The notes: generated by a model from the sequence alone, not told the origin. A DNA stretch of 64,000 nucleotides from Planctomycetota bacterium (GCA_014381825.1 JACNKX010000083.1:19081-83080); one strand, 5' to 3'; shown: positions 17,470 through 26,708, counted from the first letter of the stretch. Made by a program: numbers and translations.

Positions 17470-19365
17470 TTACTTGGACGCTCTTGTTGCTGGCGTCGCC
17501 TGTGCAGGTTTTGGTTCGATCCAATGGCTCTGCCCTTCACCAGCAAGCCACCCAGACACCAATGTCACGACCGGTGCGTAATGAACGTGTTGGAGCTCCG
17601 CGTCTTTCGGCAAATCGGCTCGAATCGCATAGATCCCGACCACGCTACCGTCCCGCAAGATGATGGGACTGCCGAACGGATTGTTCGACACTTCTCCGGA
17701 CAATTGGAGCAGTGGGGGCGCGGCGACCGTCGCTACTTCCTCACCTGGTAAGGCAATCATCGAGTATAGATCGACTCGCTTCAATTCGGCCTCAGGAAGG
17801 TCAAAGCGGGCCAGCAGACCGCCATCGATCCCGAATCCGATGCAAGCAAGGGGCTGCGGCTCGGCCGCGAAAGCGGACAAAGATTCCGCCGTCGCGAGCT
17901 GACAACTCGTTTCGAATCGACCGTTCACTTTCAGTAACCCAAGATCAAAGAAGAGCTGCTGTTCCATATCTTCCGACGCCACCGATCCGACGTGCGCCAT
18001 CAAATCTGTGATCTGCAAGACGTGCGTTTGAAAGTCGTGCAACATGGTCGATCTGATTGCGACGACTTTCCAGCCACGCTCCCGCCCCTCTTGCAAACCT
18101 GTGGCCACGGTTGCGCTCGTCAACAAAGTATCCGCATTGATCGCACACGCCGTGCCCAGCGGAAGCATTGTCTTGGAGTTCGTTGATTGAACGCCGACCA
18201 AGTACAGGCTCTGCCGAACTTCGTCGGCCGCGATATCCCAGGGACCAGATTCGATCACCGAAACGCGCAGTTCACCGAGGGCCGTCTGAGCCGGATTGCC
18301 GTCATCAGTGACTATAACGGTCACCGTCACGAGCTTGTTGGCAAAGTCCCGATTCGGTGTCCAAGTGACTCTTCCGGTGGACACATCAATGAGCATGTCG
18401 CTGGGCGCATCGGCCCCGAGTTGAAACTTAAGAGACTGTGTTGGTAGATCCGAATCCGTAGCATTTAAGGTGACATCTAGCGAATCACGTTGAAGCAAAT
18501 CCAAAGTTTGCACGGGATTGGAGTTGAGCGTCGGTGCTTGATTGATTTCCATCGCTTGGCAAACGATCGTCGCAACAAGTTTACGCTGCCGCGAATCATC
18601 GGCTGCATGGAGGTTAAGTTGAAACTGATACTCACCTGGTGCCTGCTGTTCGGTCGGCGTCCAGCGAACCTCGCCGGTCTTGCGATCGAGCGTCATGCCT
18701 TCCGGGCGATTACCGGACAAGACAAATGAGAGCTCTTCGACTCCGTCCGTCTCGAGCGCCCGTGGCTGCCAGATGAATTCCTTTCCTTCTTCGGCGATCA
18801 GTACCGCAACTTCAGTCAACGTAGGTAATGGCAGTTCTGCCACATCACTGTCTTTCGGATCGCCAAACATGACCGCGAACACTAACACGCAAAGAATTGC
18901 GACCAATGCAGTAACAATCGTCATCGACATCTTGAAAGAAGAATGTTGGCCCTTTGCTTCGAACTCTACTTCTTGCGATGGCTCGGTGGCTGTTGGCGCG
19001 AGCGCCGACACCGCTGGCTGTGCCGCTTCTAAGTTCGCAATTGGAATAGCGCTGAGCTGATTGATTAACGTGAAGGCGAAGTCTGGGCCACTCTCCGACA
19101 TGCGGACGATGTCGCCGGATCGAAGGTCGAGCCCTCTTTCGACCAAGTCGTGATTAACGATGATCGGCGAATCACCCGTACTGCGAATCCGCCAAGCTCC
19201 GTCCTCCACTCGCAGCGAAGCACGACGCCCCTTCATTTCCGGATCGGCGACCGAATCAAAGCAAACGGCATCGGTAGGAAGGTCGCCAACCTCGAACGCG
19301 CTCCCCGCCACCTCGATGCGCCTGCCCTGCTGCTGGCCAGAAAGAATCGTGATTTCAACAGGCAT
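17470..19365 (-). CDS. FHA - transmembrane - cadherin-like - degenerate trypsin-like protein
   Basis: The N-terminal 95 residues form an FHA-like domain ('GQQQGRRIEVAGSAFEVGDL', 'SPIIVNHDLVERGLDLRSGD'), expected to bind phosphothreonine in the cytoplasm. One membrane helix follows near residues 146-166. Then come two Ig/cadherin-like repeats, each with the 'G.v.WTP' pattern ('TGEVRWTPTEQ', 'TGRVTWTPNRD'). The last 240 residues resemble a trypsin-fold domain, but the His motif (usually TAAHV) reads 'LTSATVA' and the Ser motif (usually GNSGGP) reads 'NNPFGSPIIL', so proteolysis is doubtful. It lies four bases upstream of the Hsp70 gene. It looks like a transmembrane sensor or scaffold. Domain limits are estimates. 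Confidence 0.75.
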   Translation of the reverse strand: MPVEITILSGQQQGRRIEVAGSAFEVGDLPTDAVCFDSVADPEMKGRRASLRVEDGAWRIRSTGDSPIIVNHDLVERGLDLRSGDIVRMSESGPDFAFTLINQLSAIPIANLEAAQPAVSALAPTATEPSQEVEFEAKGQHSSFKMSMTIVTALVAILCVLVFAVMFGDPKDSDVAELPLPTLTEVAVLIAEEGKEFIWQPRALETDGVEELSFVLSGNRPEGMTLDRKTGEVRWTPTEQQAPGEYQFQLNLHAADDSRQRKLVATIVCQAMEINQAPTLNSNPVQTLDLLQRDSLDVTLNATDSDLPTQSLKFQLGADAPSDMLIDVSTGRVTWTPNRDFANKLVTVTVIVTDDGNPAQTALGELRVSVIESGPWDIAADEVRQSLYLVGVQSTNSKTMLPLGTACAINADTLLTSATVATGLQEGRERGWKVVAIRSTMLHDFQTHVLQITDLMAHVGSVASEDMEQQLFFDLGLLKVNGRFETSCQLATAESLSAFAAEPQPLACIGFGIDGGLLARFDLPEAELKRVDLYSMIALPGEEVATVAAPPLLQLSGEVSNNPFGSPIILRDGSVVGIYAIRADLPKDAELQHVHYAPVVTLVSGWLAGEGQSHWIEPKPAQATPATRASK

Positions 19366-19413
19366 GGCAGATTACGGGGACAGTGCATCGAAGGCCAATC
19401 ACGCGAGGGCCAG

Positions 19414-20496
19414 TCACTCGAAAGCTTCATTCGGATGAAAGTGAAGATACACTTGCCGAAGATCCGCGAACAACGTCCTATAGGTAGCCTTGTCATCAGC
19501 CTGCGGGGGCGCGAACTCCAGACCGAAATCGGCACAATGGCGAATCAAAGCGATCACGCTGTCGCCGGTGAATCGATACTGTCCGTCGAAGACGTCTCGA
19601 TTGTCAGCCGTGAACGCGATTGCAATGTTGGCCTCGAGCGACTTCAGAAAGTCCCTCGCCTCGCGTCGAACTTGGATCCGCTGCCCGCCACTCAAGTCAC
19701 TCAACGCCGCGCTCGTATGCACTTCATTGAATTTATGTGTTAGCAGATCGTGAGCGGATTGCACGTCTCGCCACGTCGCGAAACTGGCCTCGCCGATTTC
19801 AAGTTCGCCGAGCAAAGTGTCTCGGGCCAACGCAAATCCCGCTCGCTCCGAGGTAAATCTGGGATCCTCGAAAGTGCGCGGCCATGTTGGGTGAAGAAGT
19901 TGAGCGGTGTCAGCTCGAAACGATTGCCCTCCGCCTTGTTCGCCTGTGCCTTCACGCAGTCGAAGGTGGCTCACATGACTATCGATCAGGGGGCGATCGA
20001 TCATCGGTTCCTCGCCATCGGAATCATAGAAGATGAACCGATACGTACTTTGATCGGTGACTAGGCGATCTAGAATCCAGTTGAGATCATCGGTGAGGTC
20101 TCCGTTCAGAGCCTCTTCCGGTTGCTGCAAAATGATTCGCCGCTTCATCTCGTCACGGCTCTTTTGCTGGTCGATATAGATCGGATTCTGAGCACGGCGG
20201 GCTTGCCGGTTCAGTTCCTTGCGTTGGAAATAAGTTTCAACCCACAGCACAGAGTTCAACATGGCTACGCGATCGGACTCGACGTTAATCCGGCGAGCAA
20301 CCGCCATCGATTCGAGCAAGTTGCCGACTGCCACCGTTCGCCGGGCTTCGGCATCGATATAAGTCGATAGCACCGTCGCGCCGTGCGTGTGAGGCCGATA
20401 GATGTGGCCCCGAATTCGGGGCCGTTGTGCGTGTGTCGGTCCCGAAGACACCGCAATTAGGCACAATGTGCAAGCCACGCCAACTCGGTCTAGCAT
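19414..20496 (-). CDS. Secreted hypothetical protein, first gene of the FHA-Hsp70 operon
   Basis: I do not recognise this family. The ATG at 20496 is preceded by GGGGAT and starts a signal peptide ('MLDRVGVACTLCLIAV' to about 'THAQ'); an upstream in-frame extension is less likely. The mature protein is about 335 residues, rich in charged residues, with predicted helical stretches such as 'YFQRKELNRQARRAQNPIYI' and 'VRREARDFLKSLEANIAIAF'. Forty-eight bases separate it from the FHA gene, so co-transcription with the FHA protein and Hsp70 is likely. That suggests an extracytoplasmic partner of the FHA protein. The function is unknown. Confidence 0.65.
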   Translation of the reverse strand: MLDRVGVACTLCLIAVSSGPTHAQRPRIRGHIYRPHTHGATVLSTYIDAEARRTVAVGNLLESMAVARRINVESDRVAMLNSVLWVETYFQRKELNRQARRAQNPIYIDQQKSRDEMKRRIILQQPEEALNGDLTDDLNWILDRLVTDQSTYRFIFYDSDGEEPMIDRPLIDSHVSHLRLREGTGEQGGGQSFRADTAQLLHPTWPRTFEDPRFTSERAGFALARDTLLGELEIGEASFATWRDVQSAHDLLTHKFNEVHTSAALSDLSGGQRIQVRREARDFLKSLEANIAIAFTADNRDVFDGQYRFTGDSVIALIRHCADFGLEFAPPQADDKATYRTLFADLRQVYLHFHPNEAFE

Positions 20497-20621
20497 ATTC
20501 AAATCCCCAGTCGCAGAATTGCACTGCTCGATCAAACTGCGATAATAACCCTCTTGCATGAGTGGGTCAATCAAGAGCGAACGATCCGGATCGTTAATCT
20601 CGAGCGGACGTACGAAGTGGC

Positions 20622-21440
20622 ATGTCTGACATGTTCAATCCTTATCACCGCTGGCTTGGCATTCCGCCGAAGTATCAACCATTGGACCATTACCGGCTGC
20701 TCGGAGTCGAACTATTCGAGAGCGACCTTGAGGTCATTCGCGATGCTTCCGAGCGGCAGATCTCGCATGTACGGCGATATGCGAACGGGGAACACGCCGG
20801 CACGGCGAACCACCTGCTTAACGAACTTGCCACGGCACGCGCGTGTCTCCTCAACTCCGCCAGCAAGCTCGACTACGACCAACAGGTTGGCGCTCAGCTC
20901 CAGGCACAGAATCCGCCGCCGGTCGCGTCACCGCTTACAGTTACAACTTCAGTCGCAAAACATTCCGTTCGAATACGTCCTAGAAACACATGGGGCAACG
21001 TCGCGAAGATCGCTGTGGGTGGGATAGCTGGTCTTGCAATCGGCGTCTTGCTGTTGTGGTATGGCTTCGGTATGGATGTCTTTGGTGTAATGGAATCGCG
21101 CGATGAAGGCACTGCCAAGCAGATAGCGCAGAACGACACGACGGTGCAGGCCAAGCCTCCGCATAAAAGAGATACTCGGCAGGAAAGCAACCTAGAGCTG
21201 ACGCAGCCACCGCCTGGTGTTCGCTCTGAGCAACTAGCAGAACCAGAAGAGAATGAGAATCTCGTTCCTTCCGTTCCGATTCCAGACAACACGACCGAGG
21301 GCGACGCCCGCATTTGCTTTATCGCCAGAAGCACCACTGTCGGAGAGCCTCGTACCACCGCTCGCAGTTGCTCCGTTCAATGCGGTACCAGCGCGCGAGC
21401 ACCAGCAAGCGTGGGCCGACTATCTGGGTGTACAAGTTGA
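20622..21440 (+). CDS. J-like domain protein, 5' part of a frameshifted J-like/SUMF1 gene
   Basis: The N-terminus ('NPYHRWLGIPPKYQPLDHY', 'RLLGVELFESDLEVI', 'ARACLLNSASKLDYD') is a planctomycete J-like domain. It has the three helices of DnaJ but no HPD tripeptide, so it should not stimulate Hsp70 ATPase in the usual way. A membrane helix follows near residues 131-150, then an acidic linker. After about 'IPDNTTEGDA' the reading becomes unlike any protein and ends at 21440. The continuing sequence is in the +1 frame (see 21253-23229). The true coding part of this segment therefore probably ends between 21290 and 21330. It is divergent from the Hsp70 operon. Confidence 0.7.
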   Translation: MSDMFNPYHRWLGIPPKYQPLDHYRLLGVELFESDLEVIRDASERQISHVRRYANGEHAGTANHLLNELATARACLLNSASKLDYDQQVGAQLQAQNPPPVASPLTVTTSVAKHSVRIRPRNTWGNVAKIAVGGIAGLAIGVLLLWYGFGMDVFGVMESRDEGTAKQIAQNDTTVQAKPPHKRDTRQESNLELTQPPPGVRSEQLAEPEENENLVPSVPIPDNTTEGDARICFIARSTTVGEPRTTARSCSVQCGTSARAPASVGRLSGCTS

Positions 21441-23229
21441 GATCAAGAACTCGCTTGGGATGAAACTGCGGTTGATTCCTCCCGGAGAGTTCGCGATGGG
21501 ATCACCCGACGATGAAAAGGGGCGAAGTGTTGATGAGTACCTTCATCGCGTTCGAATCTCGCACGCCTACTATCTGGCGAAGCACGAAGTAACCGTTGGT
21601 CAGTTCGAGCGATTTGTCGAAGCAACCGGATATCAAACCGAAGCGGAACAAAGCGGCGAGGGCGGCAGTGGATGGTCCGAATCAACCGAAAGAATACGCC
21701 GGGAACCAAAATACTCTTGGAGCAACACAGGGTTTCCTCAGACGGACAAACACCCCGTAGTCAATGTTTCCCGGAACGATGCGGTTGCATTCTGTGAGTG
21801 GCTTGGGCGACAAGAACGATTTGAATATGGGCTGCCGACTGAATCGCAGTGGGAATACGCCTGTCGAGCAGGAAGCGACGCTCCTTATTCCTTCGGTGGC
21901 GACGGCGGCAAACTCGCCGAACACGCCAATGTGGCCGACAGAACGGCGAAGTTGAAGTTTACCAACTACTCCGATTGGGCATTCGTCCCAAATCTTGATG
22001 GATATGCGTTTACAGCGCTAGTCGGAAATTTCCAGGCAAACGCCTGGGGATTGCACGACGTCCACGGCAATGTGTGGGAGTTTTGCCGAGACTGGTACGA
22101 CGCAGAGTACTACAAGGTCTCACCGAAAGTCGATCCGGACGGCCCACCTCTTAGCAATGGCTCACTTCTTGAAAGTGAGGAACAGAAACGAGTGTGTCGT
22201 GGCGGTGGATGGAGTGCTCGGACATACACCGAGTATCGATCCGCGTCACGGATTGGATTTGCGGCATCCAATCGGAGTTTGAGCACGGGCTTTCGTGTTA
22301 TGCGAACTGCGAACGCCGACGAATCGGCACATGATTCCAAAGTCATGTCAAACGGGCTCGGCATGAAGCTGGTGTTGATTCCTGCTGGCGAGTTCATGAT
22401 GGGAAGTCATGAATCGCCGACAGCGCTAGCTCGCGAGTTTGGGGCAGACGCCTCCGATTTCATCGATGAATACCCACTCCATCGCGTTGTGATCACGCGA
22501 CCGTTCTACATGGCAATCTACGAGGTAACACGCGGTGAATTCGCCAGATTCGTGACAGACCAGAATTACGTGACCGAGCCGGAACGCGACGGTCAGGGAG
22601 GTTATGGTTGGAACGAAGAGGGAGGCAACTTTGAAGGACCAGCCCCGAAATACTCTTGGCGCACGACTAGCTTCGAGCAAAACGACGAGCATCCAGCAGT
22701 AAACATTACTTGGCATGATGCTGTGGCGTTTTGCTCTTGGCTCAATACTAAAGAGGGGCAGATCTACCGTCTACCGACAGAAGCCGAGTGGGAGTATTCA
22801 TGCAGAGCTGAAACGACATCACTTTTCCACTTCGGAGATGCTCAGATCCGACTGCCTGACGTGGGAAACGTCGGCGACGAAGCCGCGAAAACAAAGTGGA
22901 CCAACTATACAACGTTCGACTACCTGCCAGCTAACGACGGCATCGTCTTCACGGCGAAAGTTGGACAATTTGGCGCGAATGCATTTGGCTTGTTTGACAT
23001 GCACGGAAACGTCTGGGAGTGGTGTCAAGATTCGTACGACGGTGACTACTACGCCAACGCACCGACGAGCGACCCGCCAGGTCCCACCATCATTGGACAG
23101 AAGCGAGTGCTGCGAGGCGGCTCGTGGCTACACGGCGCGAGACACGCCCGTTCCGCAAATCGAAGTCGGAACTATGCCGATGCCCGGCATTATTTTTACG
23201 GCTTCCGCGTTCTACTAGAGACAGATTGA
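21253..23229 (+). CDS. Tandem SUMF1/FGE-sulfatase-type domains, 3' part of the frameshifted gene
   Basis: The frame becomes sensible from about 'PAFALSPEAPLSESL' and then 'HQQAWADYLGVQVEIKNSLG', a linker seen before SUMF1 domains in planctomycetes. Two formylglycine-generating-enzyme-type domains follow. The first runs from 'GMKLRLIPPGEFAMGSP' to 'RVCRGGGWSART'; the second from 'GMKLVLIPAGEFMMGSH' to 'RVLRGGSWLHGARHAR'. The cysteine pair that FGE needs in the final motif is missing in both, so a binding role is more likely than formylglycine formation. The first 15 codons of this frame overlap the upstream coding part and are probably not translated from their own start. Joined to the J-like part, the protein would be near 865 residues. 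Confidence 0.75.
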   Translation: MRISFLPFRFQTTRPRATPAFALSPEAPLSESLVPPLAVAPFNAVPAREHQQAWADYLGVQVEIKNSLGMKLRLIPPGEFAMGSPDDEKGRSVDEYLHRVRISHAYYLAKHEVTVGQFERFVEATGYQTEAEQSGEGGSGWSESTERIRREPKYSWSNTGFPQTDKHPVVNVSRNDAVAFCEWLGRQERFEYGLPTESQWEYACRAGSDAPYSFGGDGGKLAEHANVADRTAKLKFTNYSDWAFVPNLDGYAFTALVGNFQANAWGLHDVHGNVWEFCRDWYDAEYYKVSPKVDPDGPPLSNGSLLESEEQKRVCRGGGWSARTYTEYRSASRIGFAASNRSLSTGFRVMRTANADESAHDSKVMSNGLGMKLVLIPAGEFMMGSHESPTALAREFGADASDFIDEYPLHRVVITRPFYMAIYEVTRGEFARFVTDQNYVTEPERDGQGGYGWNEEGGNFEGPAPKYSWRTTSFEQNDEHPAVNITWHDAVAFCSWLNTKEGQIYRLPTEAEWEYSCRAETTSLFHFGDAQIRLPDVGNVGDEAAKTKWTNYTTFDYLPANDGIVFTAKVGQFGANAFGLFDMHGNVWEWCQDSYDGDYYANAPTSDPPGPTIIGQKRVLRGGSWLHGARHARSANRSRNYADARHYFYGFRVLLETD

Positions 23230-23258
23230 CTCCCGAGCTCGAAAGACGGCTGGATAAT

Positions 23259-23588
23259 CTAATCACCCAAACTTCCTAGTCCCGCCAAGAACTCGCTCAT
23301 CTCACCGGCGGCATGGGTGTTGCCTTGTTGACGAGCTTGCTCGATGCCGACTCGCAGGACATCGCGGGCCTCGGCGATTCGATCTTGCTTTGTCAGATGC
23401 TGTCCGGCCATGAAGAATGATGGAACATGCGGCGGATCGTCGGCCATCAAGCCTCGCAGGAACTCGAGGCTCCGTTCGTGCTCCTCTTCCTTTTCGTACT
23501 CCATCGCGAGCGCGTAACGCAAGAACTGGTCATCCGGCTCGGTCGCTAGCATTGCTTCAAACTTCTCGCGTCGGGTCGGCGTACTCAC
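23259..23588 (-). CDS. Small TPR-like protein
   Basis: The 109-residue protein starts at a GTG (23588) with AGGAG six bases upstream. It is helical with TPR-like pairs: 'EPDDQFLRYALAMEYEKEEE', 'ERSLEFLRGLMADDPPHVPS' and 'RIAEARDVLRVGIEQARQQG'. About two and a half repeats are present. No signal peptide or membrane helix is seen, so it is cytoplasmic. Its role is unknown; proteins like this usually serve as adaptors. It diverges from the DUF11 gene at 23759. Confidence 0.7.
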   Translation of the reverse strand: MSTPTRREKFEAMLATEPDDQFLRYALAMEYEKEEEHERSLEFLRGLMADDPPHVPSFFMAGQHLTKQDRIAEARDVLRVGIEQARQQGNTHAAGEMSEFLAGLGSLGD

Positions 23589-23758
23589 TCGTTTCTCCTG
23601 CAAAAAGTAGTCGTAATTCATCTTAACGAGCTTGATGCCTCCCCGCGAGGAGGATCGTAATCAGAAAAATCGTCAAAGTCGCCTAAACTTGCGCAGCCCG
23701 CAAAGTCGATAACGATCTCGCGCACAGACTGTAATACAGCTTTCCAAGGGATGGAACT

Positions 23759-25852
23759 ATGTCTCGCAGATTGAAAATGATTGTAGCGATCGTTGTCGGC
23801 TTCGGAGCCCTCGTCGCTTACGTTCGAGCCCAAGACACTGCCACACGCAGCGTTCTGCGTTCAATTAACGACTCCAGCCAGGAACCAACGCTGGCCAGTC
23901 CTCCGACTTCGGCACGTCGAATCCAAGAGTCCACCGACGACGTCGAAGGATCGCAGTTTAGTATCGGCGATAGCACCGAAGCGGTTCCAGCACCAACCAC
24001 CGGGCGACGAATGAGTCTGGCAGATCGCTTACAGCAAGTGCGTGAATCCGCTGCACGGCAAGGTGCACCAACATCAACAACCGTTCAAGGAGGTACAGCG
24101 GTCTCCGGACCGGTTTCGGCGAATCCTGTGACAGCAGCTCCGCTCAACCAAAACAACGTGAATCGAGAGACCGGACAAGGGGCTTCGATTCTAGCCCCCG
24201 CACGTATGGCTGACCAACGTGGAGCTATCACGGCGGAGCCCTATGTCAATGACCATCCCAGCAGTGGTTACTCCGCTCGGCGAGTTCCTCGGGCACCCGT
24301 TCCGTCCGCGCAAGAGTCAGCAGCGCTGGGTGCAGAACAGTCGCCAAGCGATTTCGCCGACGAAGCACCTACGTATGCGGAACCTGAGTACGAACAGCAA
24401 CAAGCTGCGCGCCCAATCGCGCCCGCTCGAACGGCAGTAGGATCGCTATTGAGTAGTGTTGGACCACAGATTCGCGTCGAGACGGTCGGTCCGAAGTCGA
24501 TCATGGTCGGCAAACCGGCTGAATACAGCATCACAGTAGCGAACGTCGGAAACGCCGCAGCAGACGAGATCTATGTGCGAGTTTCGTTGCCCTCGTGGGT
24601 CAAAGTGCAGGCCGACGACGTTACATCCGGAGCAACGCAGACGCAAGCCGAAGGACCGGGCCAACAGAGACTCGTTTGGACCGTGGACCAAATTGAACCA
24701 CAGTCACAACAGACGCTGAAGCTGTTCGCTAGCCCCAGCGCGAATCGTCCGTTCGACCTCCTGGTGGATTGGACGTTGCGTCCGATCTCTGGCGTCGCAC
24801 AAATCGAAGTCCAACAGCCTCGTCTCGAAATGGCAATCTTTGGACCGAAAAACGTCTTGTACGGTGATTCGGCCGTGTACACCATTCAGCTGACGAATCC
24901 GGGCACTGGAATCGCAGAAAATGCGGCGCTCGAATTCAGCTACGGCGCACGACGGCTAGAAAAGAAACTCGTCGGCAACATCGCACCTGGCGAACAGAAC
25001 GAGGTCAACGTCGAATTGACCGCTCAACAAGTCGGCCAGCTTCGTGTTTCGGCCGTCGCGACCGCCGATGGTGGACTGAAAGCGGAGGCAAACGAAGACA
25101 TCCTCGTTCGTCGTGCTGAACTCGAAGTCGACGTAATCGGCTCCAGCCTGAAGTTTGCTGGTGGTGTGGCCACCTATAAAGTGAGAGTAAAGAACATCGG
25201 CAATGCGACCGCCAACGGGGTGACCGCTTCGATCGTTCTGCCTCCGGGTGCGAAAGTGCTGGGAGCCCAGGACGGTCAATCAGGTGGCATCTTGCAAGAC
25301 GTCGGTGCTCTGATCCCCGGAGCAGAGCGTGTCATCGGCGTTCAGTGCCAATTGATGATGCCGGGCGAGAATCGAATCGATGCCGTCGTGAAGAGCAAAG
25401 GCGGCCTCGAGCAGTCCGATTCGTTTACAACTCGCGTCGAGGCACTGGCGGACTTGAAGTTGACCGTCAGCGATCCTCGTGGACCGACAGCTCTTGGTAC
25501 GGATGCGATCTACGAAGTTCACATCGTCAACCGAGGCACGAAGGCAGCCGAGCGGATCAAGATCGTCGCTCAGTTCTCCGAAGGCGTCGAGCCGCTGGAG
25601 GCCAACGGTGGAGCTGCGGATATCGTTCCGGGACAAGTACTGTTCCATCCGATTTCACGAATTGAACCGGGTGACGAACTGGTTCTGAAGATCATTGCCA
25701 AGGCTGACAAAGTTGGCAACCACCGCTTCCGAGCCGAATTGACCGCGGCCGATCCGGACACGCGATTGATTGCGGAAGAGTCGACTTATTACTTCGGTGA
25801 AGATTTGCCTCGAACCGCGGCTCGACCGTCGAGTGAAGAGGCAACGCAATAA
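23759..25852 (+). CDS. Exported protein with four DUF11/CARDB-like repeats
   Basis: A signal peptide ('MIVAIVVGFGALVAYVRAQ') precedes about 200 residues of low-complexity sequence rich in Ser, Pro, Gln and Ala. Four Ig-like repeats of the DUF11/CARDB type follow, each with a 'Y.v.v.N.G...A' pattern: 'AEYSITVANVGNAAADEIYV', 'AVYTIQLTNPGTGIAENAAL', 'ATYKVRVKNIGNATANGVTA' and 'AIYEVHIVNRGTKAAERIKI'. Proteins of this type are common in the planctomycete envelope and are thought to have structural or adhesive roles. GGGATGGAA precedes the start. A good intrinsic terminator follows 40 bases after the stop, so the gene is probably monocistronic. Confidence 0.8.
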   Translation: MSRRLKMIVAIVVGFGALVAYVRAQDTATRSVLRSINDSSQEPTLASPPTSARRIQESTDDVEGSQFSIGDSTEAVPAPTTGRRMSLADRLQQVRESAARQGAPTSTTVQGGTAVSGPVSANPVTAAPLNQNNVNRETGQGASILAPARMADQRGAITAEPYVNDHPSSGYSARRVPRAPVPSAQESAALGAEQSPSDFADEAPTYAEPEYEQQQAARPIAPARTAVGSLLSSVGPQIRVETVGPKSIMVGKPAEYSITVANVGNAAADEIYVRVSLPSWVKVQADDVTSGATQTQAEGPGQQRLVWTVDQIEPQSQQTLKLFASPSANRPFDLLVDWTLRPISGVAQIEVQQPRLEMAIFGPKNVLYGDSAVYTIQLTNPGTGIAENAALEFSYGARRLEKKLVGNIAPGEQNEVNVELTAQQVGQLRVSAVATADGGLKAEANEDILVRRAELEVDVIGSSLKFAGGVATYKVRVKNIGNATANGVTASIVLPPGAKVLGAQDGQSGGILQDVGALIPGAERVIGVQCQLMMPGENRIDAVVKSKGGLEQSDSFTTRVEALADLKLTVSDPRGPTALGTDAIYEVHIVNRGTKAAERIKIVAQFSEGVEPLEANGGAADIVPGQVLFHPISRIEPGDELVLKIIAKADKVGNHRFRAELTAADPDTRLIAEESTYYFGEDLPRTAARPSSEEATQ

Positions 25853-25894
25853 CGCCTCTGGCTCTCGATGAGCCGCTCTTAGACCGATAGCTTC

Positions 25895-25942
25895 GCCCGC
25901 GACACGAAGGAGGAATCACCTCACAAGTGTCGCGGGCTTTTT
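25895..25942 (+). terminator. Rho-independent terminator after the DUF11 gene
   Basis: GCCCGCGACAC (25895-25905) pairs perfectly with GTGTCGCGGGC (25927-25937), and TTTTT (25938-25942) follows directly. The loop is 21 bases. It lies 42 bases after the stop of the gene at 23759-25852 and fits a strong intrinsic terminator on the plus strand. Confidence 0.85.
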
Positions 25943-26147
25943 CGTAGCCGTTACTCGGAGCATGATGGCCACGCGTTCTGGTCGAACCTATAAGTCGCCG
26001 CGAGTCGCTTTACTTTGGATCTAGGTTGTGTGATAACGCTTCGTCTTACGGCATGGCCGCTTCGATCATCCACACAACGCATCTCAGCGTCAATCGCCTA
26101 CGCACCAGAGCAACAACTTCCCACGCACCAGACAGAGGGAACTGAGC

Positions 26148-26708
26148 ATGTCGTCCGAGAATCCCTACCAAGCACCTCGAACGGATACCGCGATCCAAGC
26201 CGAATTCGCGGATGCTGGATTGTGGCAAAGTGGGAGTCTGCTGATCATGCGAAAGGACGCGCAATTGCCGGATCGCTGCGTGAAGAGCAACGAGCCATCG
26301 ACACGACGTCTAAAACGCTCGCTGACTTGGCATCATCCGGCTGTGTTTTTGGCGTTGCTGCTGAATATATTGGTCTACGCGATCTTAGCCTTGTCCCTAC
26401 AAAAGAAAGCAACCATTCACATCGCCCTCAGCGATCATTGGTTCGGCAAGCGACGGCGGGCGATCATGATTGGTTGGGGTTCGGTACTTCTGTCGATCAT
26501 GATGTTCACGATCGGAGCGATGAACGTAGGGCAGAATGGTGGCTTTGGATGGTTGATGTTTGTCGGGGTAGTCTGGTTCTTAGGCGGTGCCATCTACGGT
26601 CTGGTGGCTTCACGCATGGTGTCAGCCACCAAGATCGACGACACGTACGTGTGGCTGAAGGGCGTCAACCGAGAACTTCTCGCGGACTTGCCGCACTGGT
26701 CGAGTTAG
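26148..26708 (+). CDS. NPYQAP-motif membrane protein of unknown function
   Basis: The 186-residue protein begins 'MSSENPYQAP', an N-terminal motif seen in many planctomycete membrane proteins. Three hydrophobic segments follow ('HPAVFLALLLNILVYAILAL', 'IMIGWGSVLLSIMMFTIGAM' and 'FGWLMFVGVVWFLGGAIYGL'). The C-terminal part, 'KIDDTYVWLKGVNRELLADL', is typical of proteins with a short cytoplasmic tail. AGAGGGA precedes the start. No operon partner is evident. The function is unknown. Confidence 0.7.
   Translation: MSSENPYQAPRTDTAIQAEFADAGLWQSGSLLIMRKDAQLPDRCVKSNEPSTRRLKRSLTWHHPAVFLALLLNILVYAILALSLQKKATIHIALSDHWFGKRRRAIMIGWGSVLLSIMMFTIGAMNVGQNGGFGWLMFVGVVWFLGGAIYGLVASRMVSATKIDDTYVWLKGVNRELLADLPHWSS

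Noticed and set aside
21253..23229. Active formylglycine-generating enzyme
   Set aside because: Both SUMF1 domains lack the C-terminal cysteine pair needed for catalysis, and no sulfatase gene is next to it.
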